Source of the DNA: Myxococcota bacterium
GTDB taxonomy: Bacteria > Myxococcota_A > Bradymonadia > UBA7976 > UBA1532
Length of the DNA: 64,000 nucleotides
Reading direction: 5' to 3'
NCBI GenBank assembly: GCA_023150895.1
Contig: JAKLJY010000014.1
Span: 30,179 to 94,178, forward strand
Positions 32,791 through 42,463 of the stretch are shown piece after piece; position 1 is the first letter of the stretch; each line of letters begins with the position of its first letter. The notes below the pieces were generated by a model that was not told the origin of the DNA, ran no database searches, and saw nothing but the letters and a program-made list of their open reading frames with translations. Both the position numbers and the translations under genes were made by a program.

Positions 32791-34431
32791 GTGCGCATCA
32801 CCGCCCTCTCGCTCGTTTTCGCCCTCTCGGCCGTCTTCTCGCCCGCAGCGAACGCCCAGATCGACTTCTCCGGCTTCGTCGACGACATCCCCTCGCTGAC
32901 GGGCGCGCGCGAGGCGGAGATGCTCGAGACGTACGCGTTCGCCCGCGGCCGGCCGCGCATGTACGCGCCGTTGCCGTTGTTGCACCTGCCGGTCACGCCA
33001 TATACCGAGTACGACGACGAGGCGCCGTGGAGCGAGGTCCGGGTCGACGCCGCGCTGTCCTACGCGCGGTACTCGCTCGGTCGCTGTGGCATCGTGCTCG
33101 ACCGCGGGCCCCTGGGGCGCATCGAGCGCAAGCGCATGGACTCGGGCGATCCCAAACTGCTGCGCAACGCCGGGCACGGCGAGACGCCCGTCTACTTCGT
33201 CGATGACATCCCCGGCCGCGGCATCGGCACGATCAAGGCGAGCGAGACGAAGTATCCGTTCCCGTTCATCCAGATTCAGAATCACGTCCCCGTGCTGACG
33301 GTGCTGCCGCACATCCTCGGACTCCGGCTCAACGCCACGGTGAGTGAACGCCCGTACAGTCTGATGCTGAACGATCGCACGCTCGTGACCGCCTTCGGTG
33401 CGTCTCTGACGGGGGCGGCGGGGTTCTTCGACCCCCGGCGGTTCGTCTACACCGACGAGGAGTGCGACGTGATGCGCGAGGCACTCCTGCGCGAGACGCA
33501 GTGTGCGCCCCGGGCCCATGTCTTCGCCGGCCGCGGGCACGAGCGCGGGCGCGGGGATACCGTCGCCGAACGTCGCGCCGCCCGCACCGGTCGCGCCCCC
33601 TGGCCGCTCGGCCCCGGAGCGCCCGACGACCTCCTGGTCGCGCCGTCGCAGGCCAACGACGGACTGCTCGTGTTCGCCCTGCACGCCGGCCGCTGGCGCG
33701 GGTTCTTCTGGCCCTACGCCGGCTCGCTCAACGTCGCCCGGGAAGGGGCCGACCGCCCCGAGGTGTATCAGGGCTTCGAGCAGCAAGGCGGCCTGGGCCT
33801 CGCGGTGCAGCCTGCCGGTCAGGAGATCCGGCTTCTCACCTTCGCCGAGGGCAACACGGTCGAGGTCCACAGCACGCCCTGGCCGCGCCCGTGGCGCCCC
33901 GGAAAGGCGCGCACCGTCCGCGTCGACCGCGTGCCGTGCCGGGTCATGCTGACGGCGGGTCCGGTGGGTCAGGGGGCCGAGCGTCCGCTGGCCGTCGTGT
34001 GTCACGACCGCATCTGGCGCATCTACAAGGAGCGCGAGCCGGAGATGACCCCCCTCGCGCAGCCGGCGAAGTGGGCGTCGATGTCGCGCCGGTGCACCGA
34101 CGACACGCAGATCTGGCTCGGGCTCGACCGCCCGGATCGCGAACTCGAGCTCTGGCGCCTGCCCGCGTACGGGCCCGCCGAGACCGAACCCCTGCCGCCG
34201 TGGGCCGTCTACCCGGCCGTGCGCGAGGTGCCGTTCTCGGCCGTCTGGGGCGGCACCCCCCGCAGCCTCGACCGCGTGACGGTGCGGGCCTTCGACGCGC
34301 GCACGAGCCCGCAGTGGGGGCCCCCCGTGCGCGAGCCGCCGCCGGCCGAGGCGGGCCAGTGGGTGCGCTACGAAGACACCCACGGCCCCGGCTGGGTCGG
34401 GTACGTCGACGGCGAGCTGCGCGTCGAGTGA
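32791..34431 (+). CDS. Secreted hypothetical protein with N-terminal signal peptide
   Basis: A 546-aa exported protein: signal peptide ITALSLVFALSAVFSPAANA with an A-x-A cut site. The first half holds LSYARYSLGRCGIVLDRG, ETPVYFVDDIPGRGIGTIK, GLRLNATVSERPYSLM and a DEECDVMREALLRETQC helix. The second half has several Trp-rich strand repeats (RWRGFFWPYAG, RIWRIYKEREPEM, TQIWLGLDRPDRELELW) that look like beta-propeller blades. I do not recognise the family. GTG 32791 gives the signal peptide directly; GGAG lies 11 nt upstream. Confidence 0.7.
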   Translation: MRITALSLVFALSAVFSPAANAQIDFSGFVDDIPSLTGAREAEMLETYAFARGRPRMYAPLPLLHLPVTPYTEYDDEAPWSEVRVDAALSYARYSLGRCGIVLDRGPLGRIERKRMDSGDPKLLRNAGHGETPVYFVDDIPGRGIGTIKASETKYPFPFIQIQNHVPVLTVLPHILGLRLNATVSERPYSLMLNDRTLVTAFGASLTGAAGFFDPRRFVYTDEECDVMREALLRETQCAPRAHVFAGRGHERGRGDTVAERRAARTGRAPWPLGPGAPDDLLVAPSQANDGLLVFALHAGRWRGFFWPYAGSLNVAREGADRPEVYQGFEQQGGLGLAVQPAGQEIRLLTFAEGNTVEVHSTPWPRPWRPGKARTVRVDRVPCRVMLTAGPVGQGAERPLAVVCHDRIWRIYKEREPEMTPLAQPAKWASMSRRCTDDTQIWLGLDRPDRELELWRLPAYGPAETEPLPPWAVYPAVREVPFSAVWGGTPRSLDRVTVRAFDARTSPQWGPPVREPPPAEAGQWVRYEDTHGPGWVGYVDGELRVE

Positions 34432-34441
34432 CGCCGGGGGT

Positions 34442-36208
34442 TCACCCGGCGAGGGGCGGCGCGTCGGCGCGGGGCGCGGCGGGTTCGGCCTCCTCCACCA
34501 GGCGGGGGACGCCGTCGCGCACGGCCCAGACGCCCCCGACGTAGGGCACCTGCGACGGGTTCTCCTCGCGGATGCGTTCGAAGTGCATCCAGGTGCCCTG
34601 TACCCGCGCCGGGGTGATGTCGAGGGCGAGCCAGCCGCGTTTGCTGATGTCCACCCACCGGACGTGCGGGTTTGCGGCCCGCACGCGGTCGAGCAGCGCC
34701 GGCTGCAGCGCCGCGAGGCCCGGCGACGTGATCGACGTGCCCACGAACTCCACCGCGACCGCGCCCGCCCCCGTCGCCGGGTCGTACACCGCCGGGTCGT
34801 TGGGATCGGGGGTCAGCTCGTTGGCCCAGCTCGAGTGGATGTCCCCGGAGAGCACCACGACGTTCTTCAGACCGTTGTCCGTGATCACGTCGAACAGACG
34901 CTGGCGGGCGGGCGCGTAGCCATCCCACTGGTCGAAGTTCAACACACCCAGGGGCAGGTTCTCCGACGCGCGGAAGCGCAGGTGCCCCATCATGACTTGC
35001 TGCCCGATGAGCCGCCAGCGGGCCGTCGCGCCGATGAGACGGGCCGACAGCCACGCCTCCTGATCGCGCCCCAGGAGGGTGCGTTCCGGGTCGTCGACGG
35101 CGTCCCCGTTCTGTCGATCCCGCCCCCACAGGCGGGTGTCGAGCATCGACAGATCGACGAGATCACCGAACGCGAAGCCACGGAAGATGCGGCCGTCCGC
35201 CTGTTCGCGCACGGGCAGCCACTCGTGCCACGCCTGCATCGCGGCCGCTTTGCGGTCGGCCCACGGCCCCGAGACGGCCTCGTCGTGATTCTCCGCCCCG
35301 TCGCGCCACGCGCCGTTGCAGCTCTCGTGATCGTCCCAGACACAGATGAACGGATGCTGGCGATGGGCCGCCTGACACCAGGCGTCGGCCCGATGCTGCG
35401 CGTACCGCGTGCGATAGTCCGTCAGCGTGACGCACTCGTGCCGCGGCTCCGTCTCGCGCGCATCCCCGTAGCGCCCGTTCTCGTACTCGTAGATGTAATC
35501 GCCGACGTGCACCACGGCGTCGAGATCGGGCTGCGTCGAGAGCTCGCGAAACGTGTGATAGTACCCGTGACCGATGCTCGCGCAGCTCGTCAGGGCGAGG
35601 CGCAGGCGCTCGACGACGGCGTCCGCAGGCGGCGCCGTGCGGGTGCGGCCGACGGGCGACGTGCGTCCGAGCGCATGGAACCGGTAATACAGGCTCGTTC
35701 CGGCCGGGAGCCCCGTCGCGTCGACTTTCACCGTGAAGTCCCGCGCGGACGAGGCGACGACGGTGCCGACCGCGATGCGCACCAGAAAATCCGGGCGGAC
35801 GGAGATCTCCCAGAAGACCTCGACCTCGGCCTCCCCCGAGAGTTCGGAGAGCCGCGTCCACAGGATGACTGCATCCGGCAGCGGATCACCCGACGCGACC
35901 CCGTGCCGATACAGGCCCTCGGGCCCCGGCTCGCCGGTGTATTCGGGGCGGGGCAGGTCATCGGTGAGCGCGGCGTCCGGGCCCGCGTCGGGCGCAGCGC
36001 CCCCGCCCGCGCCCCCGGCCCCACCCGCGCCCCCGGTGCCCCCCGAGGCACCCGCGTCCGGCGCCACGGCGGCGTCATCGGTCCCGCACCCCGCCGCGAG
36101 CAGCGTCCCGGCCGCCCCGGCGGCGGCGGCGAGCTTCAGCAGGTCGCGGCGGGTCGGATGCCGTGTCGTGTCGGATTGTCGTGCATCGGGGGGGGTCTTC
36201 GGCTCCAA
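34442..36208 (-). CDS. phoD: PhoD-family alkaline phosphatase, Tat-exported lipoprotein
   Basis: A 588-aa protein with a twin-arginine signal (TRRDLLKLAAAAGAAG) that also ends in a lipobox (LAAGC), so it should be exported folded and lipid anchored. After a Gly/Pro/Asp linker come a PhoD N-terminal domain (GLYRHGVASGDPLPDAVILWTRL) and a metallophosphatase core with HVGDYIYEYE, CVWDDHESCNG, LLGRDQEAWL and LSGDIHSSW as metal ligands (Ca/Fe type in PhoD). It releases phosphate from phosphodiesters or monoesters outside the cytoplasm. The start is TTG at 36208, with GGAG six nt upstream and no in-frame ATG before the Tat motif. Confidence 0.93.
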   Translation of the reverse strand: MEPKTPPDARQSDTTRHPTRRDLLKLAAAAGAAGTLLAAGCGTDDAAVAPDAGASGGTGGAGGAGGAGGGAAPDAGPDAALTDDLPRPEYTGEPGPEGLYRHGVASGDPLPDAVILWTRLSELSGEAEVEVFWEISVRPDFLVRIAVGTVVASSARDFTVKVDATGLPAGTSLYYRFHALGRTSPVGRTRTAPPADAVVERLRLALTSCASIGHGYYHTFRELSTQPDLDAVVHVGDYIYEYENGRYGDARETEPRHECVTLTDYRTRYAQHRADAWCQAAHRQHPFICVWDDHESCNGAWRDGAENHDEAVSGPWADRKAAAMQAWHEWLPVREQADGRIFRGFAFGDLVDLSMLDTRLWGRDRQNGDAVDDPERTLLGRDQEAWLSARLIGATARWRLIGQQVMMGHLRFRASENLPLGVLNFDQWDGYAPARQRLFDVITDNGLKNVVVLSGDIHSSWANELTPDPNDPAVYDPATGAGAVAVEFVGTSITSPGLAALQPALLDRVRAANPHVRWVDISKRGWLALDITPARVQGTWMHFERIREENPSQVPYVGGVWAVRDGVPRLVEEAEPAAPRADAPPLAG

Positions 36209-36319
36209 GGCGGTCTCCGGGGCGCCCCTGCGGGGCTGTTCGTGCAGCCCGCGCAGGGTCGCGCCCGCAGGGGGGCGCCGTCAATCGCCCGATGTCGGGG
36301 ACGGCTGCGTCCGTGCGCC

Positions 36320-38923
36320 TCAGCGCCCCAGGCCAGACTCCACCACGCGCAGCAGCATGCCCTCGGTTCCGGCCGTGCGCAGCGTCTCCCAGGCGGCCTC
36401 GGCGACGGGGGTCTCGCCCCGCTCGGCGGCCTCGAGCGCCCGAAGCGCCAAGGCCACGCCTTCGAGGGCACGATGCGCGTCGAGGAACGTCGCGGCCTTC
36501 AGCACCACGCGGCTGCGGGCGCCGGCGCGGCGGGTGTGACCCTGCAGCACGAGCGCGAGCAGCGCCGCCGCGGTGCGCAGCGCGTCGCCCCCGAAGCTGC
36601 CGTCGGCCTTCTGCGTCTTCGCGAGCTCGGCGGCGACGGCGGCCGGGGTCGGCGCGACGCCCGCCCGCGTCCGGGCGTGTCCGACGGCCTCTTCGGCTTC
36701 CTTCGCCTCGCGGTCGAGTGCCATCGGCTCGGCCTCGGCGGGCGGCGCGAACGCCCCGCTCTCCGCGAAGCCATCCCCACCGAGATCGGCCATCATCGGC
36801 ATCGCCAGGTCATCCGACTCGTCGGCGTCGTCGAAACGCTCGGCCTCCCGCCGGGGGGCGAGGGCCTTCTTCGCCAGCGAGCGCGCCTTGTCGAGCAGGC
36901 CCCCCTTCGGGGACGGGGCCGGCGAGGGCGGCGGGGGCCCGCCGGGCGCCCCGCTCGCGCGACCCATCGGCGCGGCGACGGACGGCGGCATCATCGGGGC
37001 GGCCCGCATCAACACCGGCGACGGCGCGGGCGGCGGCGGGGGCGCGCCACCGACGAAGCCGGCGCCCGTGGTCGCGGCGTTGCCGAACCCGCCGCCCCCT
37101 CGGAACGACTCGCTCCACCCCTCCGGCAGCTCGACGGGCTGCACGATCTCGGTCAGCGCACCGTCGACGGTGCGTTGGCTCTCCACGGCCACGAAGGCCG
37201 TCCAGCGCGTCGCCAGATGGTGCGCCAGCCCGAGGCGCAGGATCTCGGGGCGCAGGGCCTCCGTCTCCAGCGGCTTGAGGACGAGGCGGTCTTCCAGGTA
37301 GGCGACCCGTTCGCGGGCCCACAGGGCGCCGAGGGGGAAGTCCACCCGCACCGGCTCGGCCTCGGCGACGTACTCGCCCGTCGCGCCCTGGCCGCGGGCC
37401 ACGATCTTCGCCGGGGCGCCGGCCACGAGCAGCGCCGCCGGACGGCCGGCGAAGAGCACCGCGGGCTCGGGGCGGGCGGCGTCGGCGTTCTCGATGCGCA
37501 GCCCGTCGACCAGCGGCAGACCGAAACGCGACTCCAGCCGGGCGACGGTCTCCTCGATGTCGTCCTTCGGCGTGGCGATCTCGCACACGCCGCCCCCCAC
37601 CCGCGCCAGACGGGCCATCAGCGCCTCGTTGACCGCGGTGTCGATGCCCAGGGTGAAGAACCGCGCCGCACCGCGCCGGTTGGACACGGCCGCGACGAGC
37701 TCGCTCTCGTTCGAAGCCTGCCCGTCGGTCACGAACAGCACCGTCCGCAGGCGACCGCCGGGCGTCGCGCCGGAGAGTGCCGCCACGATGGCCGGCAACA
37801 TCTCGGTCCCGCCCCGCGGCGCGAGCCGCGCCACCCAGGCGTCCGCCGCCGCGAGCGAGGCCTCGCCGTACTCCACGAAGTCCGGCCGGAAGTGCTCGAG
37901 GCGGTCGTCGAAGGCAATGACCCGGAAACGGTCGCCCGGCATCAGGCCGTGGAGCGCGGCGGTCAGCGCCGCCTTGGCCGCCACCATCTTCTCACCCTCC
38001 ATCGAGCCCGAGATGTCGACCACGAAAACCGCGTCGCGGGGCATGGCCGCGGGCACGCGGTCCCGGGGCGCGCAGGCCACGGCCAGGGTGCAGGTGCCGT
38101 CCGTGTAGGCGCGCAGGGCCGGCTCGGTCGCGTCGGCGAGGCCGAAAGCGAGCACGAAGTCCCGGTCGAGGGTGGCCTTGACGCTGGGCGCGACGCGCAC
38201 GAGCCCGCCCGCCATCTTGAAGGCAACGGCGTGCGACGAGGCGCTGACCTCGGAGACGGGACCGGCGATGCTCACCTCGAGGTCGAGGCGCGTGCCGCCG
38301 GCGAGGCGGATCGGGGGCGAGATGCGCGACGCGTCGGGCACGCGATCGGTGTCGGCGTCGACGCCGGGGCCGTCGTGACCGACCGGCGAGCCGCTGTGAT
38401 ACCGCGGCGCGACCACCGTGGGGAACCGCCAGCGAAAGAGACCGTCCTGCGCCTCGAGGCTCTGAATGACCACCAGCCGGACCTTGATCTCGGCCCCCGG
38501 CGGGATGCGCGTCACGCGCAGCGTGTGAACGTCCGCCCGCTCCTGCGTGAGCAACGCGGCGCGATGACCGGCGGCCCGCGCCGCCTGGAACGTCTGCTCG
38601 GCCTCTTCGCGCTCGCGGCACTCGGCCACGACGACGACGTCCCCCGCGTGCAGTTCCATCTCGACGACGGCGCCGGCGGGCGGCAGGGGGAAGATGTGGA
38701 CCGCCTCGACGGGCTCGTGGAGGTCGTTGCCGAACCGCTGCTCGACGACCGTGCGGGCGCAGTGCCCCACGATCTCGGTGCGGACCTTGACCTCGCGCAG
38801 CGGCAGGGCCTTGCCGGTCGCCAGCGCGACGAGGCCGCCGAGCCCGGGGTGGTCTTTCGGCGTCTCGCTCGGGGGCGGGCAAAGGGTGGGCACGCAGGGG
38901 CACGGCAGGGCGACGGCGGTCAT
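36320..38923 (-). CDS. VIT and von Willebrand A domain protein
   Basis: An 867-aa protein. It has an N-terminal VIT (inter-alpha-trypsin) domain, about residues 25-155 (LREVKVRTEIVGHCARTVVEQRF, VHIFPLPPAGAVVEMELHAGD). A vWA domain from about residue 290 has an intact MIDAS (VFVVDISGSMEGEKM; TEMLPAIVAAL; VLFVTDGQASNE). Then come a beta domain and a Pro/Gly/Ala-rich linker, and a helical C-terminus (AVAAELAKTQKADGSFGGDALRTAAALLALVLQGH). No signal peptide is seen, so it may be cytoplasmic. It is co-transcribed with the MerR-type regulator (ATGA overlap). VIT-vWA proteins are scaffold or metal-dependent binding proteins; the exact role here is unknown. Confidence 0.9.
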   Translation of the reverse strand: MTAVALPCPCVPTLCPPPSETPKDHPGLGGLVALATGKALPLREVKVRTEIVGHCARTVVEQRFGNDLHEPVEAVHIFPLPPAGAVVEMELHAGDVVVVAECREREEAEQTFQAARAAGHRAALLTQERADVHTLRVTRIPPGAEIKVRLVVIQSLEAQDGLFRWRFPTVVAPRYHSGSPVGHDGPGVDADTDRVPDASRISPPIRLAGGTRLDLEVSIAGPVSEVSASSHAVAFKMAGGLVRVAPSVKATLDRDFVLAFGLADATEPALRAYTDGTCTLAVACAPRDRVPAAMPRDAVFVVDISGSMEGEKMVAAKAALTAALHGLMPGDRFRVIAFDDRLEHFRPDFVEYGEASLAAADAWVARLAPRGGTEMLPAIVAALSGATPGGRLRTVLFVTDGQASNESELVAAVSNRRGAARFFTLGIDTAVNEALMARLARVGGGVCEIATPKDDIEETVARLESRFGLPLVDGLRIENADAARPEPAVLFAGRPAALLVAGAPAKIVARGQGATGEYVAEAEPVRVDFPLGALWARERVAYLEDRLVLKPLETEALRPEILRLGLAHHLATRWTAFVAVESQRTVDGALTEIVQPVELPEGWSESFRGGGGFGNAATTGAGFVGGAPPPPPAPSPVLMRAAPMMPPSVAAPMGRASGAPGGPPPPSPAPSPKGGLLDKARSLAKKALAPRREAERFDDADESDDLAMPMMADLGGDGFAESGAFAPPAEAEPMALDREAKEAEEAVGHARTRAGVAPTPAAVAAELAKTQKADGSFGGDALRTAAALLALVLQGHTRRAGARSRVVLKAATFLDAHRALEGVALALRALEAAERGETPVAEAAWETLRTAGTEGMLLRVVESGLGR

Positions 38924-39483
38924 CGGCTCTCTCCTGTGGGGGTGGACGGAACGGGGACGGCCAGCGCCGCGGCGAGGCGGCGCATCAGGGAATCGGGATC
39001 GGGGTGGCGACGGGGGTCGACCGTGACGAGGACGCCCGGGGCGAGCTCACGGGCGAACCAGGCGTCGCCCGCGGGGGTCGGGCGCGGGCGCAGCGGCGGC
39101 GAGATCGGGTGCGCCGGCGCAGGCACGGCAGCGACCGCCGCGAACGCCTCTCGTACGGCCGCCTCGAGCTGCGCCGTCGTCGCCCCGGCGAGGGCCTGCT
39201 GCACCTGCGCCAGCGAGAGGCCGCGCGCCTGCAACAGTTTGACGCAGACCATCTGCAGCAGGTGGCGCCGGCCGTAGATGGCGCGCCGACCCTCGTACCG
39301 GGCGGGTCGGTCGAGCAGACCGCTGCTCTGGTAGTAGCGCACCGTGCGGCCGTCGGGGACCTCGCGGACCCGGGCATCGGTGGTCTCGCGGGCTCCGGCG
39401 CCGGTGCGGGCGAGGACGACCGCGGCGCGTTCGCAGAGCGCCTCGAGCTCGCCGTCGTCGAAATGCAGGGGGTCGGTCTCCAT
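38920..39483 (-). CDS. MerR-type transcriptional regulator of the VIT-vWA operon
   Basis: A 187-aa protein with a MerR helix-turn-helix/wing: VREVPDGRTVRYYQSSGLLDRPARYEGRRAIYGRRHLLQMVCVKLLQARG, then SLAQVQQAL. An N-terminal ~35-aa extension precedes the DNA-binding domain. The C-terminus (about residues 110-187) lacks Cys metal ligands and reads like a small ligand-binding or VIT-interacting domain. ATG at 39483 is chosen because the longer start at 39519 would lie inside the promoter. It overlaps the VIT-vWA start and likely binds the palindrome just upstream, controlling its own operon. Confidence 0.88.
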   Translation of the reverse strand: METDPLHFDDGELEALCERAAVVLARTGAGARETTDARVREVPDGRTVRYYQSSGLLDRPARYEGRRAIYGRRHLLQMVCVKLLQARGLSLAQVQQALAGATTAQLEAAVREAFAAVAAVPAPAHPISPPLRPRPTPAGDAWFARELAPGVLVTVDPRRHPDPDSLMRRLAAALAVPVPSTPTGESR

Positions 39484-39490
39484 GGATTCA

Positions 39491-39519
39491 ACTATGACAG
39501 TAACAGCATTTACTGTCAA
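39491..39519 (-). promoter_or_regulatory. MerR-VIT promoter with perfect palindromic operator
   Basis: On the minus strand, TTGACA (39519-39514), 17 bp, CATAGT (39496-39491), then 7 bp to the ATG. A perfect 9-bp inverted repeat TGACAGTAA-CAGCAT-TTACTGTCA (39495-39518) fills the space between the -35 and -10, exactly where MerR proteins bind. The start codon sits at the expected transcription start, so the transcript is predicted leaderless. Confidence 0.7.
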
Positions 39520-39556
39520 CCTATTTTTCGGACCGAAGACTCGTTATCGTGTCGCC

Positions 39557-40942
39557 GTGTTGCTCAACCTCCAGTTCCTCGGGGCCGCGGGGACGGTCAG
39601 CGGCTCCCGCTACCTGCTCGAAGCCGACGATGTGCGCGTGCTGGTCGACTGCGGCCTCTTCCAGGGGTCGCGCGCCCTGCGTGAGCGCAACTGGGCGGAC
39701 ATGCCCGTCGACCCGGCCGAAATCGACGCGGCGTTCATCACGCATGCGCACCTCGACCACTCCGGCGGTCTGCCCCGGCTCGTGGCGCAGGGCTTCGATG
39801 GCCCCGTGTTCGCGACGCCCCCGACGGCCGATCTCGTCGACAACCTGCTGCTCGACGCGGCGCAGATTCAGGAGCACGAGGCCGAGTACGCCAACTACCG
39901 GGGCTTCTCCAAGCACCGCCCGGCGCGCCCGCTCTTCACGACGGCGGACGCCAAAGCAGCCATTCGCCACCTGCGCGCGCTGCCCTTTCATCAGCCGTTC
40001 ACCCTGTCGCCGCAGCTCAGCGCCGTCTTCCGGCGTTCCGGGCACCTGCTGGGGGCGGGGGGCGTGCTCTTCACGCTCAGCGGCGATCTCGGCACGCGGC
40101 GGGTGATGTTCAGCGGCGACGTCGGGCGCAGCAACAGCGAGCTGCACATGCCGCCGGACCGCCTGCCCGCGGTCGACTACCTGGTCTGCGAGGGCACCTA
40201 CGGCGACCGCAAACGGCCGGACATCGACGTGCGCGAGGCCCTCGCGGACATCGTCAACCGCAGCGCCTCGCGGGACGGCGCGCTGATCATCCCCGTCTTC
40301 GCCGCCGGCCGCATGCAGGACATGCTCTGGCTGCTCAAGCAGCTCGAGGCGTCGCGACAGATCCCGTCGCTGCCCGTCTTCGTCGACTCCCCGCTCGGCG
40401 TCGAGTGCACGGGCACCTACCTGCGCTTCGCCCGCGAGCTCAAGTTCGGCGCCCTCGGCACGGTCACGGGCGAACGCGTCTGGCCGACGCACACCGACTT
40501 CTGCGCGAACATCGTCGACTCGAAGAACGTGAACCTGCACCACGGGGCCTGCATCATCCTGTCTTCGTCGGGCATGGCCACGGGCGGTCGCGTCCTGTTC
40601 CATCTGCGCAAGCGGCTACCCGATCCCCGGACCACCGTCCTCTTCGTCGGGCATCAGGCCGCGGGCACCCGCGGGCGCCTGCTCCTCGACGGTGCGCCCG
40701 AGGTGAAGATCCACGGGCGCTACATCCCGGTGAACGCCCAGGTCTGCGAGCTTCAGGGGGTCAGCGGACACGCCGACCGCGACGAGCTGCTGCAATGGAT
40801 CGAGAGCGCCGATGCCCGCCCGGGAGAGATCTTCATCACCCACGCCGAGCCCGAGGCCGGCAGCGCCCTCGTCGACGCACTCCGGGGCCGCGGGTACCGC
40901 GCCCGGGCCGCGCGGGACGGCGAGCGGGTCGTCCTGGCGTGA
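39557..40942 (+). CDS. Metallo-beta-lactamase/beta-CASP RNase (CPSF73/Ysh1-like)
   Basis: A 461-aa protein with the MBL zinc motif HAHLDH (H63, H65, D67, H68), GHLLGAG and SGDVGR, plus beta-CASP elements EGTYGDRKR, FAAGRMQDMLWLL, SSSGMATGGR and a C-terminal VSGHADRDELLQWI and ITHAEPEAG. Such enzymes cut and trim RNA using two zinc ions. The C-terminal ~25 residues are GERVVLA-like and no KH domain is present, as in the bacterial short form. GTG 39557 is chosen so that the protein begins LLNLQFLGAAGTVSGS, the usual N-terminal strand. It is divergent from the MerR gene. Confidence 0.9.
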   Translation: MLLNLQFLGAAGTVSGSRYLLEADDVRVLVDCGLFQGSRALRERNWADMPVDPAEIDAAFITHAHLDHSGGLPRLVAQGFDGPVFATPPTADLVDNLLLDAAQIQEHEAEYANYRGFSKHRPARPLFTTADAKAAIRHLRALPFHQPFTLSPQLSAVFRRSGHLLGAGGVLFTLSGDLGTRRVMFSGDVGRSNSELHMPPDRLPAVDYLVCEGTYGDRKRPDIDVREALADIVNRSASRDGALIIPVFAAGRMQDMLWLLKQLEASRQIPSLPVFVDSPLGVECTGTYLRFARELKFGALGTVTGERVWPTHTDFCANIVDSKNVNLHHGACIILSSSGMATGGRVLFHLRKRLPDPRTTVLFVGHQAAGTRGRLLLDGAPEVKIHGRYIPVNAQVCELQGVSGHADRDELLQWIESADARPGEIFITHAEPEAGSALVDALRGRGYRARAARDGERVVLA

Positions 40943-41008
40943 TCCCCGATCGGGCTTGGTGATTCCCTTGACGCGGCCCGTGCTTCACGGCGAAGTTGGC
41001 GCCCCCGC

Positions 41009-42430
41009 ATGATTCGCCCCCGGAGTCTCCGCCGCGTCGCCCTCTGGCTCGTCGCCGTCACGTTTGCGACCGCGGGGCTATTGGCAGCGCGACACGCCTG
41101 GCACGAAGCCCCCCCACCCGTCCGGGCGCGGCTCGTTCGACCCCTGCTCGAGCCCATCGCGGTGTGGCGACACGGCGAGGCCTACACGCCGGACTTCGGG
41201 CCGACGTTCGCGCCCGAAGTGGCGGCCGCCACGGACGAGAACGCGCTCCGGCTCGCGCTCAACGCGCTGCACCCCGGTCGCCGGCCGGTCAGCATCCTGC
41301 TCGACAACCCGACGGTCATCCGGTCAAACTTCGAGTTCGCGTGGCAGCGCCCGGACGACCCGCAGCTCGACCGCCTCATCGAGCGCCTCAACCTCGCGCA
41401 GTTCCGCGATCCGGCGCTGTCCGACCGGGAGGTCCTGCGCCGCGTCACGACGCACATCCGCAGCGCCGCCCCCCACGTGGAAGACGACGTCGGCACGAAC
41501 CTGCGTGGGCAGGAGGTCGACGCCATGCACATCATCGACCGCATCGAGCGCGGCGCGACGCTGACCTGCTACTACTACTCGGTCCTGATGGTGCAGGCCC
41601 TCGCCGCCCTCGGGCGGCCGGCCCGCCTCGTCGCCGGGGGCATCGATCAGCGGGATTGGCACGCGAGCGTCGAAGCCTACGACCACCAGGCCCGGCGCTG
41701 GGTCCTGGCCGATCCGGACTTCGACCTGCTCTACGAGCGCGACGGCGAGCTGCTCAACGCCTGGGATCTCCACGACACGTTCATGGCCGGGCGCGCCCGT
41801 TTCCGGCGCTGGCTCCACGCGCGCGGCGAGGAAGAGACCGTGCCCCTGCGCGTGCAATGGTTCAACGAGAACCCCGACGCGCTCGGCGGCATCACCCTGC
41901 TGCGGGGCATCGTGCAGGCGGCGCGCATCGATCAGCGCTTGGGGCAGAGCGAGGGCGGGCTGCTCCTGGGGGGGTACTGGACCTACTCCGTCGCCATGCG
42001 CAACGACTACCTCTCGGTCGAATACCCGATGGGTCACCCGCGCGCGACGCGCGAGCTGGCCTTCGCAGATCTGGGTGCCCGCTGGATGCGCGCCTACGAC
42101 GGCGACTTCACCAATCGCCCGGGCGACCTCTACTTCTCCGTCAATGGCGTGCAGCTCGCGTTCACGGAGGAGAGCTCGCCCCCCGGCATCCGGGTCCACT
42201 TCGACACGCATACCCCCGGCTTCGCCGCGTTTCGGGTCCAGATGGGCGACGCCCCGCCCGCGCAGACGACCGCACGCTCGATCGTCTGGACGCCCGGTGA
42301 GGAAGGGGGCCGCCTGCGCGTCTGGCCGGTCAACCGTCGGGGCCTCGTCGGCGCGGTGGCCGAGGTCGAGGTCGTGCTCGAGCGGCGCGGCGCGAGCGAC
42401 ACGCCCGGCACTCGCGCCTCGTCCCCCTGA
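41009..42430 (+). CDS. Membrane-anchored transglutaminase-like protein
   Basis: A 473-aa protein with an N-terminal membrane anchor (VALWLVAVTFATAGLLAA) and a transglutaminase-like core. The Cys is in LTCYYYSVLMVQALAALG (C187), the His in WHASVEAYD (H218) and the Asp in WVLADPDFD (D235): the normal triad order of transglut_core proteases/transferases. The C-terminal ~150 residues are beta-rich and end in a low-complexity tail. The extracytoplasmic domain may act on peptides or cell-wall material; the substrate cannot be read from the sequence. It stands alone between the RNase gene and convergent genes. Confidence 0.82.
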   Translation: MIRPRSLRRVALWLVAVTFATAGLLAARHAWHEAPPPVRARLVRPLLEPIAVWRHGEAYTPDFGPTFAPEVAAATDENALRLALNALHPGRRPVSILLDNPTVIRSNFEFAWQRPDDPQLDRLIERLNLAQFRDPALSDREVLRRVTTHIRSAAPHVEDDVGTNLRGQEVDAMHIIDRIERGATLTCYYYSVLMVQALAALGRPARLVAGGIDQRDWHASVEAYDHQARRWVLADPDFDLLYERDGELLNAWDLHDTFMAGRARFRRWLHARGEEETVPLRVQWFNENPDALGGITLLRGIVQAARIDQRLGQSEGGLLLGGYWTYSVAMRNDYLSVEYPMGHPRATRELAFADLGARWMRAYDGDFTNRPGDLYFSVNGVQLAFTEESSPPGIRVHFDTHTPGFAAFRVQMGDAPPAQTTARSIVWTPGEEGGRLRVWPVNRRGLVGAVAEVEVVLERRGASDTPGTRASSP

Positions 42431-42463
42431 GGGCGCGCCCGGTCCCCGGCGCCCGCGCGGCCG

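Noticed and set aside
34583..39277. 1564-codon plus-strand open frame across phoD and the VIT-vWA region
   Set aside because: It runs antisense through two well supported genes and has Arg/His/Gly-rich nonsense composition, a typical artefact of third-position G/C bias.
39521..39553. A third copy of the ECF-like motif (TTTTCGG ... GTGTC) before the beta-CASP RNase gene
   Set aside because: The spacing is 17 bp rather than 16 and the CCTCCG element is missing; a single loose match is not enough to add this gene to the regulon.
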